Positions 45,130 through 53,695 of a stretch of DNA of 64,000 bases are shown here, piece by piece (the first letter of the stretch is position 1; every line of letters starts with the position of its first letter). The notes under the pieces were generated by a model. That model did not search any database. It was not told the DNA's origin and was given only the letters and a program-made list of their open reading frames with translations. Origin of the DNA: Moellerella sp963519845 (GTDB lineage Bacteria; Pseudomonadota; Gammaproteobacteria; Enterobacterales; Enterobacteriaceae); the NCBI GenBank assembly GCA_963519845.1, contig CAUQNX010000013.1:1-64000 (forward strand), written 5' to 3'. A program made the position numbers and the translations under genes.

Positions 45130-46224
45130 CTAATCCTGTGGTTGAACCGTTATTTTGCCATGTTCTACGCGAAACATCTTGCTGTTTCCATCAATCATGT
45201 CTTTAACTTGCTCTGGTGTAATTGCACTAACAAACACCTGAGCTTGCGTAGCTTTGAGACGAGACGCCAATAATTGCCGACGTTCCGAATCAAGTTCCGA
45301 AGCAAAATCATCCAGTAGATACAGGCATCGCTGCCCGCTCTGTTGGGTGAAATATTCACCCTGCGCTAACCTTAATGCACACATCAGTAATTTTAATTGG
45401 CCACGAGATAACATATCTTCTACAGGTGTGCCATTTGCACGGATACGTAAATCAGCCTTATGTGGCCCTGATGCTGTATAGGTTAGTGCTTTGTCACGCT
45501 CAAATTGGCGTTCCAATAACTCTGAGTAATCGATTTCTTTGTCCCATCCGCGTTGAAATGAGACAGAGAGCGAAAACTCAGGTAAAAATTGTTTACAGGT
45601 ATTCTCTATATTTTCTGCAATACCTGCAGTGTAGTCATCACGCCATTGACTGATTTGATTGGCCAGAGGAATAAGCTCGTGATCCCAATGTCGCATCTGT
45701 TCATAACGAGAAACTTGCCGTAAAGCCGCATTACGTTGCTTAAGTAGGCGTTTTAAGTCAGACCAAACAGAGAAAAACATCGGTTGATTATGAAAACATC
45801 CCCAATCAATAAATGCCCGTCGGAATTTAGGTCCCCCATTAAGCAGGGTAAAACCTTCTGGTGTGATCAGCTGCATAGGTAATAATTTTGCAAGCTCTGC
45901 GATCTTATGCCCATCGGTTCCATCTATTCTGACTTTACTTTCGCCGTTTCTATCTTTGCTCAGACCTAAGGATAATTCATTGCGGTCTGCTGATATTTGA
46001 TTCAGTCGACCATGTAAAATAAAATTTTGTTGGTCGTTGCGGATAACTCTACCGACTTGAATGCTACGAAAAGCACGACCATGACCTAGCGTATAAATCG
46101 CTTCAAGAATACTGGTTTTTCCACTGCCATTCGGGCCTATCAGGAAATTAAAACCATGAGCGAGAGATATATCCGCGTTTTCGATATTACGAAAATCGCG
46201 GATCAGAAGACGCGAAAGGATCAT
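45130..46224 (-). CDS. recF: DNA replication and repair protein RecF
   Basis: SMC-like ABC ATPase of the RecFOR recombination-mediator pathway for gap repair. Walker A GPNGSGKTS near residue 30, signature motif MLSRGQLKLLM, and Walker B LYLLDDFASELD are intact. 364 residues versus 357 in E. coli, the excess being a C-terminal tail. It lies between dnaN and gyrB. The 61-bp gap to dnaN is filled by a four-copy 13-bp tandem repeat. Confidence 0.96.
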   Translation of the reverse strand: MILSRLLIRDFRNIENADISLAHGFNFLIGPNGSGKTSILEAIYTLGHGRAFRSIQVGRVIRNDQQNFILHGRLNQISADRNELSLGLSKDRNGESKVRIDGTDGHKIAELAKLLPMQLITPEGFTLLNGGPKFRRAFIDWGCFHNQPMFFSVWSDLKRLLKQRNAALRQVSRYEQMRHWDHELIPLANQISQWRDDYTAGIAENIENTCKQFLPEFSLSVSFQRGWDKEIDYSELLERQFERDKALTYTASGPHKADLRIRANGTPVEDMLSRGQLKLLMCALRLAQGEYFTQQSGQRCLYLLDDFASELDSERRQLLASRLKATQAQVFVSAITPEQVKDMIDGNSKMFRVEHGKITVQPQD

Positions 46225-46231
46225 AGTTACT

Positions 46232-46283
46232 CAGTATATTGATTCAATATAGTTGTTCAATATGGCTATCCAATATCGCTAGT
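46232..46283. repeat. Four tandem 13-bp repeats between dnaN and recF
   Basis: Units starting CAGTAT (46232), CAATAT (46245), CAATAT (46258) and CAATAT (46271) recur with an exact 13-bp period; the remaining 7 bases vary around GGCTATT/AGTTGTT. The array occupies nearly all of the gap between the dnaN stop and recF start. Confidence 0.8.
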
Positions 46284-46285
46284 TA

Positions 46286-47386
46286 TCAAAGGCGCATCGG
46301 CATAACGACATAAACAGCAGATCGGCTCGCTGAATCTTCGATTTGCACACTGGATACGGCATCAGTCAGGAATAGCGTCACATTTTCACATTTTAATGTG
46401 TTCAGCACGTCCAAAATATAACTGACGTTAAAACCGATCTCCATCTCGCCACCTTGATAACGGACATCCACTATCTCTTCGGCTTCTTCTTGCTCTGGGT
46501 TATTCGCCGTAATTTTAAGCTGATTTTCGCTAAAATAAAGACGAACACCGCGGAATTTTTCATTCGATAAAATAGCAGCGCGTGAAAATGCTTGTTTCAG
46601 TATATCGCAACTGGCTTCTAATGTTTTATCTGGATTTTTCGGTAAAACACGACGGTAATCTGGAAAGCGACCATCAACCAGCTTAGAGGTAAAAATAAAA
46701 TCGCCAACATGAGCGCGAATATTATTACTGCCGATCTGTAGCTGTAGTGGCGTGTCTCCGCCATCAAGCAGACGCATCAATTCAATTACGCCTTTACGAG
46801 GTACGATCACCGAATGCGAAGGCAAATCTTGGCCGATTTCTAAGGAGCAAACCGCTAGCCGGTGACCATCCGTTGATACAGTTCTTAAAATTTGGCCTTC
46901 AGTTTCAAACAGCATGCCGTTTAAATAGTAACGAACATCCTGATGCGCCATAGAGAACTGTGTCGCTTCGATTAGGCGTTTTAAGGTCGATTGAGGGAGT
47001 GAAAACTCAACTTCGCTTTGCCAATCATCTAAATTAGGGAAATCCGCCGCAGGTAGAGTTGAAAGTGAAAAACGGCTGCGGCCAGAACGCACCAGCAAGC
47101 GATCATCATCAAGTTCAACACTAATTTCGGCCTCATTGGGCAGCCCACGCCAAATATCAAAAAATTTACGTGCAGGGACAGTCGTCGCCCCTTGTTCATG
47201 GGCCTGAGTCAGAGGGACGCGAGCTCTCATCTCCATTTCTAGGTCAGTCCCTGTTAATAACAGAGCGCCATCGGTGACTTGCACCAGAAGGTTGCCTAAA
47301 ATAGGTAGAGTTGGGCGTCCGCCTAATGGACCGCTAACTTGTTGTAGCGGTTTTAATAACTGTTCACGTTCGATTATAAATTTCAT
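46286..47386 (-). CDS. dnaN: DNA polymerase III beta sliding clamp DnaN
   Basis: Ring-shaped processivity clamp, 366 residues as in E. coli, with three repeated clamp domains and the C-terminal partner-binding end YVVMPMRL. N-terminus MKFIIEREQLLKPLQQVSGP matches. It lies 5 bp after dnaA, the conserved dnaA-dnaN-recF-gyrB order. Confidence 0.97.
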   Translation of the reverse strand: MKFIIEREQLLKPLQQVSGPLGGRPTLPILGNLLVQVTDGALLLTGTDLEMEMRARVPLTQAHEQGATTVPARKFFDIWRGLPNEAEISVELDDDRLLVRSGRSRFSLSTLPAADFPNLDDWQSEVEFSLPQSTLKRLIEATQFSMAHQDVRYYLNGMLFETEGQILRTVSTDGHRLAVCSLEIGQDLPSHSVIVPRKGVIELMRLLDGGDTPLQLQIGSNNIRAHVGDFIFTSKLVDGRFPDYRRVLPKNPDKTLEASCDILKQAFSRAAILSNEKFRGVRLYFSENQLKITANNPEQEEAEEIVDVRYQGGEMEIGFNVSYILDVLNTLKCENVTLFLTDAVSSVQIEDSASRSAVYVVMPMRL

Positions 47387-47391
47387 AATAC

Positions 47392-48789
47392 TTAAGATGA
47401 TAATGTTCTGATTAAGTTAGAATAATCTTCTTTGATGTCATGGCTCTCTTCCCGTAATTGTTCAATTTTACGGCAAGCATGTAATACCGTGGTATGGTCA
47501 CGCCCACCAAAGGCATCCCCGATCTCAGGTAAACTGTGGTTGGTTAATTCCTTTGCTAAGGCCATCGCCATTTGTCGCGGTCGAGCAACAGAACGAGAAC
47601 GACGCTTAGAAAGTAAATCAGCCACTTTAATTTTATAATATTCAGCAACTGTTTTCTGAATATTATCAATGGTGACTAATTTTTCTTGCAGTGCCAGAAG
47701 ATCACGCAAGGCTTCTCGCACAAAATCAATGGTAATCGCACGCCCGGTAAAGTTGGCATTGGCAATAACACGATTTAATGCCCCTTCCAATTCACGCACG
47801 TTTGAACGTAGACGCTTAGCAATAAAGAAAGCGACTTCGCCCGGAAGTTGAATTTTATTCTCATCGGCTTTCTTCATCAGAATCGCCACACGAGTTTCAA
47901 GCTCCGGCGGCTCAATGGCCACAGTTAATCCCCAACCAAAACGCGATTTAAGGCGATCTTCAACCCCATTGATCTCTTTAGGATAGCGATCTGAGGTCAA
48001 AATAATTTGCTGATTACCTTCAAGTAGCGCATTAAAGGTATGGAAAAACTCTTCTTGAGAGCGCTCTTTATTCGCAAAAAATTGGATATCATCGATCAGC
48101 AATGCATCGACTGAACGGTAGTAACGTTTAAATTCTTCAATGGCGTTATTTTGCAATGCTTTGACCATATCTTGCACAAAACGTTCAGAGTGCATATAAA
48201 CTACGCGCGCGTTAGCTTTATGCTCCATGATGCTATTACCTACCGCATGAAGAAGATGCGTTTTACCGAGCCCTGTACCGCCATACAGGAAAAGAGGATT
48301 ATAAGCGCCTCCCGGATTTTCTGCGACTTGTCTTGCAGCCGCACGCGCTAACTGGTTCGATTTACCCTCAACAAAGTTATCAAAAGTATGTTTAGGGTTA
48401 ACGTTAGAACGATATGCGACATTCGGCAGTACTTTGTTGGAGTTATCCCAACTGGGTCTTACTGCGAGCGTCGGCGCAGGCGTATTGTGTACAGATGCAC
48501 TCTGGCCACGAAAATTTGTGCTGGTGGTTGTTAATGTTGAAATGGGTTTATTTCCCACCTCAAAGTGTAGAACAGGCGCATCTGAGCCACAGAAATCATT
48601 CAGTAGCTCATTAATGTTATTAATATATTTATCTCGCACCCAGTCGAGAACAAAACGATTCGGGGCATAAAGTGCCAAAGTGTTATCGTTTAATTCAGCC
48701 TGAAGGGGCCGTATCCACATACTAAATTCTGTGGCAGGTAATTCATCCTGCAATCGGGCAAGACATTGCTGCCAAAGCGAAAGTGACAC
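47392..48789 (-). CDS. dnaA: Chromosomal replication initiator DnaA
   Basis: AAA+ initiator that binds the DnaA boxes of oriC at 13631-13819. Domain I SLWQQCLARLQDELP, variable linker about residues 85-130, Walker A GGTGLGKTH, Walker B LLIDDIQF, and domain IV signature GGRDHTTVLHACRKI. 465 residues. It starts at GTG (complement of 48787-48789) after AGGGGAG, as in E. coli. It is leftward, against a fork arriving from oriC (see findings). Confidence 0.98.
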   Translation of the reverse strand: MSLSLWQQCLARLQDELPATEFSMWIRPLQAELNDNTLALYAPNRFVLDWVRDKYINNINELLNDFCGSDAPVLHFEVGNKPISTLTTTSTNFRGQSASVHNTPAPTLAVRPSWDNSNKVLPNVAYRSNVNPKHTFDNFVEGKSNQLARAAARQVAENPGGAYNPLFLYGGTGLGKTHLLHAVGNSIMEHKANARVVYMHSERFVQDMVKALQNNAIEEFKRYYRSVDALLIDDIQFFANKERSQEEFFHTFNALLEGNQQIILTSDRYPKEINGVEDRLKSRFGWGLTVAIEPPELETRVAILMKKADENKIQLPGEVAFFIAKRLRSNVRELEGALNRVIANANFTGRAITIDFVREALRDLLALQEKLVTIDNIQKTVAEYYKIKVADLLSKRRSRSVARPRQMAMALAKELTNHSLPEIGDAFGGRDHTTVLHACRKIEQLREESHDIKEDYSNLIRTLSS

Positions 48790-48923
48790 GTCGGGCTCCC
48801 CTAAAACAAGATCTAATGAAAATAAGAGTTATGGATTTTAGTAATAGATTTTACTAACTGGTGTCGATCTTATGGGACGACCAGAGAAGTTGTTTTGCGA
48901 TTTATTACGTAATCATCACATGC

Positions 48924-48941
48924 TCTGATCCGAGGATCAGA
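48924..48941. repeat. GATC-containing palindrome in the dnaA leader
   Basis: TCTGATCC and GGATCAGA separated by GA, within a cluster of GATC sites upstream of dnaA. Hemimethylated GATC clusters here bind SeqA in E. coli, so a regulatory role is plausible. Confidence 0.5.
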
Positions 48942-49010
48942 AAGATGACCGTGGATCATAACGTAAAATCCGCAAGAGATCCTCATTCTTTTACACAGTT
49001 TTTATGCTTT

Positions 49011-49019
49011 TTATCCACA
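49011..49019 (+). promoter_or_regulatory. DnaA box in the dnaA promoter region
   Basis: Perfect TTATCCACA about 222 bp upstream of dnaA. A one-mismatch box TGGGGATAA follows at 49098-49106. Matches the autoregulation site known in E. coli. Confidence 0.8.
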
Positions 49020-49133
49020 GGCTAGCATTGCGAGTTATTGCGGCAGGGAAAGCGACGATCAAAGTTATCCCATTTTTAATTGGCGACTGTACAATGCTGG
49101 GGATAACTTTAGATCATATCGCCAAAATGATCA

Positions 49134-49163
49134 GCAGGATCAAAAATATTTTTCTGATCCTGC
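49134..49163. repeat. Hairpin between dnaA and rpmH promoters
   Basis: Nine-base arms GCAGGATCA / TGATCCTGC around an AT palindrome (AAAATATTTT). It lies just before a rightward promoter at 49172. Function unknown. Confidence 0.55.
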
Positions 49164-49171
49164 AATGCTTC

Positions 49172-49199
49172 TTGCGCTTTAGGGAGGAGTCCGTATAAT
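49172..49199 (+). promoter_or_regulatory. Distal rpmH promoter
   Basis: -35 TTGCGC (49172-49177), 16-bp spacer, perfect -10 TATAAT (49194-49199). It would give a leader of about 565 nt before rpmH. Confidence 0.55.
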
Positions 49200-49205
49200 C
49201 TTGCA

Positions 49206-49625
49206 CCCTGTGTGCTCTGTCTTACACGGGTATTTTCCGCGTTTATTTGGCTTTATATTGATGTTAGTGATGAGCTTTAATGATCAGTATTAATTATCAA
49301 TAAAAAATAAGTGAATTCGGTCGATATCAACTAGACTTAAGTCTGATAGCGAGTGTTTGATATTGTAGGTCTAAAGCCTCATCATCGATTCTCGCTAGAA
49401 GCAAGTCCAATGAAGAAAGACAAGGCCTAAACACAGGGAGTGGCAGGTTGTAAGGCAAATAAGTGGTCATACAATAGTACAATGAAGGTAGAACCAACCA
49501 AATAATTTAGACAGGTTGCTAACTTACAGCTGTTGATAACAGCCGTTAATACTTGTGTTGTAACGTTATTGTTAACCCAATTGCCAAGCCGATTATAAAT
49601 AATACGGTCTATTTGCGTCATTTAA
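49206..49625. other. Long untranslated stretch between rpmH promoters
   Basis: About 420 bp without a credible gene. Small elements only: CTGTT/AACAG inverted repeat near 49530 and a one-mismatch DnaA-box-like TGTTGATAA at 49531-49539. The leftward open frame here has no family features. Confidence 0.45.
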
Positions 49626-49655
49626 TTGACGTGAGGCCCCATTTTTTATTACAAT
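49626..49655 (+). promoter_or_regulatory. Proximal rpmH promoter
   Basis: -35 TTGACG (49626-49631), 18-bp spacer, -10 TACAAT (49650-49655). Predicted start near 49662, about 110 bp before rpmH. Confidence 0.65.
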
Positions 49656-49770
49656 CCTGCCTCTTTCTATATTGATGTTGCGATTGAGGCGTCAGTGTTC
49701 GTCATAACGCCACTGGTTGCCAACGCGTTTACTGAATCAGTAATAAATTTAAAGTTAGGTAGAAACCGCT

Positions 49771-49914
49771 ATGAAACGCACTTTTCAACCGTCCATAATG
49801 AAGCGTAACCGTTCACACGGTTTCCGTGCTCGTATGGCCACTAAAAATGGTCGTCAGGTTCTGGCTCGCCGTCGTGCTAAAGGCCGCTCTCGTCTGACCG
49901 TTTCATCTAAGTAA
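49771..49914 (+). CDS. rpmH: 50S ribosomal protein L34
   Basis: 47-residue, highly basic L34: MKRTFQPSIMKRNRSHGFRA, then ATKNGRQVLARRRAKGRSRL. The second residue block differs from E. coli by single changes only. First gene of the rpmH-rnpA-yidD-yidC-mnmE unit, divergent from dnaA; rnpA follows after 17 bp. Confidence 0.97.
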   Translation: MKRTFQPSIMKRNRSHGFRARMATKNGRQVLARRRAKGRSRLTVSSK

Positions 49915-49931
49915 TAAAGCTAGCCATCACC

Positions 49932-50291
49932 GTGGTTACGCTCGCTTTTCCTCGGGAGTTACGTTTGTTAACTCCCAGGCATTTCGATTATGTCTTTAAG
50001 CAGCCTCAAAGAGCGAGTTCACCTGAGATAACACTTCTTGGTCGCCTTAATGAGCTGGGGCATCCCCGCATCGGTCTCACCATCGCCAAAAAAAATGTAA
50101 AACGAGCCCATGAGCGAAATCGTATTAAACGATTAGCCCGTGAATACTTTCGTTTGCATCAACATGAGTTGCCTCCCATGGATTTTGTGCTATTGGTCAG
50201 AAAGGGAGTGTCTAACTTAGATAATCAACAAATTACGGAAGCATTGGATAAACTATGGCGTCGTCACCGTCGCTTGGTTCAAAAATCCTGA
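49932..50291 (+). CDS. rnpA: Ribonuclease P protein component RnpA
   Basis: Basic protein subunit that helps the RNase P RNA process tRNA 5' ends. 119 residues as in E. coli. Signature RNR-type motif AHERNRIKRLARE is present; N-terminus MVTLAFPRELRLLTPRHFDY. It starts at GTG (49932), as in E. coli, and its last 37 bp overlap yidD in another frame. Confidence 0.96.
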   Translation: MVTLAFPRELRLLTPRHFDYVFKQPQRASSPEITLLGRLNELGHPRIGLTIAKKNVKRAHERNRIKRLAREYFRLHQHELPPMDFVLLVRKGVSNLDNQQITEALDKLWRRHRRLVQKS

Positions 50292-50506
50292 TCTCAGTGA
50301 TCAGAGGCTACCAGTTGGTCATCAGTCCATTGCTGGGCCCGAGTTGTCGTTTTAATCCTACGTGTTCTAATTATGGAATTGAGGCATTGCGCAGGTTTGG
50401 AATGATAAAAGGCAGTTGGTTAACGGTGAAACGCATATTAAAATGCCACCCTTTACACGCGGGTGGGGACGATCCTGTCCCACCTAGAAAAAACGATGAT
50501 AAATAG
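50255..50506 (+). CDS. yidD: Membrane protein insertion efficiency factor YidD
   Basis: Small protein associated with the inner membrane that assists YidC. 83 residues. Signature LISPLLGPSCRFNPTCSNYG with conserved cysteines, then KRILKCHPLHAGGDDPVP. It overlaps the end of rnpA by 37 bp and is 12 bp before yidC, the conserved layout. Confidence 0.95.
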   Translation: MASSPSLGSKILISVIRGYQLVISPLLGPSCRFNPTCSNYGIEALRRFGMIKGSWLTVKRILKCHPLHAGGDDPVPPRKNDDK

Positions 50507-50518
50507 AGAACATTAACG

Positions 50519-52177
50519 ATGGATTCGCAACGCAATCTTCTACTCATCGCTTTGCTGTTCGTTTCGTTCTTAGTCTGGCAAGCGTGGGAAGGCGATCAAG
50601 CTGACCTACAAAATAAGACCGCCCAGACTACGCAACAAAGAGCGGACATGCCAAGCAGTGATAGTGATGCCCAACCTGTGACTGTAACTGAGAGTGGCAA
50701 AGGTAAGCTAATCACGGTAAAAACTGATGTGCTTGATTTACGCATCAATACCCGTGGTGGTGATATTGAGGAAGCTGATTTATTAGCCTATCCTGCGACC
50801 CTTCACTCGGAAGACCCATTCCGTTTACTGGAAACAACTCCCGATTTTATCTATCAGGCACAAAGTGGTCTGATTGGTCAGGATGGCCCAGATAACCCAG
50901 TTAATAACAATGGTGAGCGTCCAGTTTATGGGACATCGTCAGATAGCTACGTACTCGAAAAAGGTCAAGCCGAACTGCGCATACCTATGACGTTTACCAG
51001 CAAAGAGGGTGTTGTTTATCAGAAAACCTATATTCTGAAACCCAATAACTACGCCGTTGAGGTAGAATATAATGTTCAAAATGCCTCAGAGAAACCACTG
51101 AATCTCGCTTTCTTCGGTCAATTAAAGCAATCAATTAATTTGCCTAAACAGCGTGATAACGGCAGTAATAACTTTGCGTTGCAGACTTATCGTGGTGCTG
51201 CTTATTCATCAGATGAAACTAATTATAAGAAATTCAGTTTTGGTGATATCGCCGATAAAAATCTGAATATTTCGACCAACGGTGGTTGGGTTGCTATGTT
51301 GCAACAATATTTCGCCACTGCATGGGTGCCAGAGAGTAAAGAGACTAGTACATTCTATACGATTGATATTGGTAAGAGTTCAGCCATTATTGGTTATAAA
51401 AGTGCGCCTATCTCTATCGCAGCTAACGGAACTGGAACTTATGCTTCCACTCTATGGATAGGGCCAGAAATTCAATCTCAAATGTCAGAGGTGGCACCAC
51501 ACCTTGACCTGACGGTTGATTATGGATGGTTATGGTTTATCTCTCAGCCGCTGTTTAAACTACTGAAATTTATTCATAGTTTTGTCGGTAACTGGGGTAT
51601 TGCTATCATAGTTATTACCTTTATTGTGCGTGGTATTATGTACCCGCTAACCAAAGCACAATATACCTCGATGGCGAAGATGCGTCTGTTACAGCCTAAA
51701 CTGGCTGCAATGCGCGAGCGTATCGGTGATGACAAACAACGTATGAGCCAAGAAATGATGGCCATGTATAAAGCGGAAAAAGTAAACCCACTGGGTGGTT
51801 GTTTACCTTTGGTTATCCAAATGCCAATCTTCCTTGCTTTATATTACATGTTGATGGGTTCTGTTGAACTGCGTCATGCGCCATTCTTTGGTTGGATACA
51901 AGATCTATCAGCGCAGGACCCTTACTATATCCTGCCTGTTTTGATGGGGATAACCATGTTCGTTATCCAGAAGATGTCACCAACGGCAGTTACTGATCCT
52001 ATGCAACAAAAGATCATGACCTATATGCCAGTGGTATTTACGATCTTCTTCCTGTGGTTCCCATCAGGTCTGGTTCTGTATTATATCGTGAGTAACTTGG
52101 TGACTATTCTCCAGCAGCAAATTATTTATCGTGGTCTGGAAAAACGTGGTCTCCATAGTCGTGATAAAAAGAAATAA
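50519..52177 (+). CDS. yidC: Membrane protein insertase YidC
   Basis: Oxa1-family insertase, 552 residues. The N-terminal signal-anchor helix is at residues about 6-21. A large periplasmic domain follows to about 340, then the conserved five-helix core begins near FIHSFVGNWGIAIIVITF and includes YTSMAKMRLLQPK and GGCLPLVIQMPIFLALY. C-terminus RGLEKRGLHSRDKKK is basic, for ribosome contact. It is in an operon with rnpA and yidD. Confidence 0.97.
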   Translation: MDSQRNLLLIALLFVSFLVWQAWEGDQADLQNKTAQTTQQRADMPSSDSDAQPVTVTESGKGKLITVKTDVLDLRINTRGGDIEEADLLAYPATLHSEDPFRLLETTPDFIYQAQSGLIGQDGPDNPVNNNGERPVYGTSSDSYVLEKGQAELRIPMTFTSKEGVVYQKTYILKPNNYAVEVEYNVQNASEKPLNLAFFGQLKQSINLPKQRDNGSNNFALQTYRGAAYSSDETNYKKFSFGDIADKNLNISTNGGWVAMLQQYFATAWVPESKETSTFYTIDIGKSSAIIGYKSAPISIAANGTGTYASTLWIGPEIQSQMSEVAPHLDLTVDYGWLWFISQPLFKLLKFIHSFVGNWGIAIIVITFIVRGIMYPLTKAQYTSMAKMRLLQPKLAAMRERIGDDKQRMSQEMMAMYKAEKVNPLGGCLPLVIQMPIFLALYYMLMGSVELRHAPFFGWIQDLSAQDPYYILPVLMGITMFVIQKMSPTAVTDPMQQKIMTYMPVVFTIFFLWFPSGLVLYYIVSNLVTILQQQIIYRGLEKRGLHSRDKKK

Positions 52178-52187
52178 GATGAAACAG

Positions 52188-52211
52188 AGCATTAGCGCAA
52201 GCTAATGCTTT
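52188..52211 (+). terminator. Hairpin after yidC
   Basis: Perfect 9-bp stem AGCATTAGC / GCTAATGCT with a GCAA tetraloop, followed by only two T residues. A stable but probably leaky 3' structure. Confidence 0.6.
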
Positions 52212-52236
52212 ACTGAATCATCAGATATAATACTTG

Positions 52237-52258
52237 AGGCGGTCGTATAGACCGCCTT
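52237..52258 (+). other. Second hairpin in the mnmE leader
   Basis: Perfect 8-bp stem AGGCGGTC / GACCGCCT with a 5-nt loop, 38 bp before mnmE. No T tract. Possibly a leader structure of mnmE. Confidence 0.5.
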
Positions 52259-52295
52259 GATTGTTTCTGTCGAATACTAAATGTAGAGAGATACC

Positions 52296-53660
52296 ATGCA
52301 AACCAACGATACAATCATCGCACAGGCAACACCACCCGGGCGTGGCGGTGTTGGTATTCTTCGTGTATCAGGGCCTAAAGCGGCGGCTGTGGCTGAAATC
52401 GTATTAGGTAAGCTACCTAAACCGCGTTATGCCGATTACTTGCCTTTCAAAGATGTTAATGGCACTACCTTAGATCAGGGTATTGCAATTTATTTCCCCG
52501 GCCCTAACTCATTTACTGGTGAGGATGTTCTTGAATTACAAGGGCATGGCGGCCCAGTGATCCTCGATTTATTATTAAAACGTATCCTATCCATTGGTGC
52601 TATACGTATCGCAAATCCCGGTGAGTTCTCAGAGCGCGCTTTTCTCAATGATAAGCTCGACCTCGCTCAGGCTGAAGCAATAGCCGATCTGATTGATGCC
52701 AGCTCAGAGCAGGCTGCCCGCTCGGCGATGAACTCTCTACAAGGTGCTTTCTCCGGTAAAATTCATCAATTAGTGGAAGCACTCACTAACCTACGCATCT
52801 ATGTTGAAGCTGCGATCGACTTTCCTGATGAAGAGATTGATTTTCTGTCAGATGGCAAAATCGAAGCCAATTTAAATGAAGTAATCGCCAAACTTGAATT
52901 AGTTCGTTCGCAAGCACAACAAGGCAGCTTGTTGCGTGAAGGGATGAAAGTAGTGATTGCAGGACGTCCTAACGCCGGTAAATCCAGCCTACTGAATGCC
53001 TTAGCAGGCAGAGAAGCTGCGATTGTAACTGATATAGCAGGCACAACGCGTGATGTTCTGCGCGAGCATATTCATATTGATGGAATGCCGCTGCATATTA
53101 TCGATACAGCGGGCTTACGTGAAGCTAGTGATGAAGTTGAGCGTATTGGTATCGAACGGGCGTGGCAAGAGATTGAGCAGGCAGATAGGGTCTTATTTAT
53201 GGTTGATGGCACAACAACAGATGCTATTGAGCCAGAAAATATTTGGCCCGAGTTTATGGCACGGCTGCCCGCATCTCTGCCGATTACCGTGATCCGTAAT
53301 AAAACCGATATGACTGGCGAGCAAAGTGGCTTTACTAAAATAGGTGAGCACTCACTTATTCGCCTATCTGCACGCGAAGGTGAAGGCATAGATTTGCTGC
53401 GCGATCATCTTAAAGAAAGTATGGGTTTTGTTAGTAATACGGAAGGTGGTTTTTTAGCTCGACGTCGCCATCTGCAAGCATTGAATATTGCCGCAGAGCA
53501 TTTGCAAATTAGTTATCAGCAGCTAGTTGTGGCTAAATCAGGTGAGTTGGTCGCAGAAGAACTTCGCCTTGCTCAACTGACACTGAGTGAAATTACCGGT
53601 GAATTTAGTTCAGATGATCTGCTTGGCCGTATTTTCTCTAGCTTCTGTATTGGAAAATAA
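52296..53660 (+). CDS. mnmE: tRNA modification GTPase MnmE
   Basis: GTPase partner of MnmG in wobble-uridine modification. N-terminal tetrahydrofolate-binding domain (IIAQATPPGRGGVGILRVSG), helical middle, and inserted G domain: GRPNAGKSSLLNALAG, TTRD, DTAGLR, NKTD. It ends in the conserved FCIGK, with the Cys required for activity. 454 residues, same as E. coli. The tnaA operon that follows mnmE in E. coli is absent. Confidence 0.97.
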   Translation: MQTNDTIIAQATPPGRGGVGILRVSGPKAAAVAEIVLGKLPKPRYADYLPFKDVNGTTLDQGIAIYFPGPNSFTGEDVLELQGHGGPVILDLLLKRILSIGAIRIANPGEFSERAFLNDKLDLAQAEAIADLIDASSEQAARSAMNSLQGAFSGKIHQLVEALTNLRIYVEAAIDFPDEEIDFLSDGKIEANLNEVIAKLELVRSQAQQGSLLREGMKVVIAGRPNAGKSSLLNALAGREAAIVTDIAGTTRDVLREHIHIDGMPLHIIDTAGLREASDEVERIGIERAWQEIEQADRVLFMVDGTTTDAIEPENIWPEFMARLPASLPITVIRNKTDMTGEQSGFTKIGEHSLIRLSAREGEGIDLLRDHLKESMGFVSNTEGGFLARRRHLQALNIAAEHLQISYQQLVVAKSGELVAEELRLAQLTLSEITGEFSSDDLLGRIFSSFCIGK

Positions 53661-53695
53661 ATATTTGTATGATTAAAATCTTCGGGTGTTAGTGG

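Noticed and set aside
49427..49621. 64-codon leftward frame between dnaA and rpmH
   Set aside because: No recognisable ribosome site, no domain, and composition like surrounding noncoding DNA.
48790..49770. A second replication origin next to dnaA
   Set aside because: Only one perfect DnaA box and no run of AT-rich 13-mers; the mioC-mnmG gap has the complete origin.
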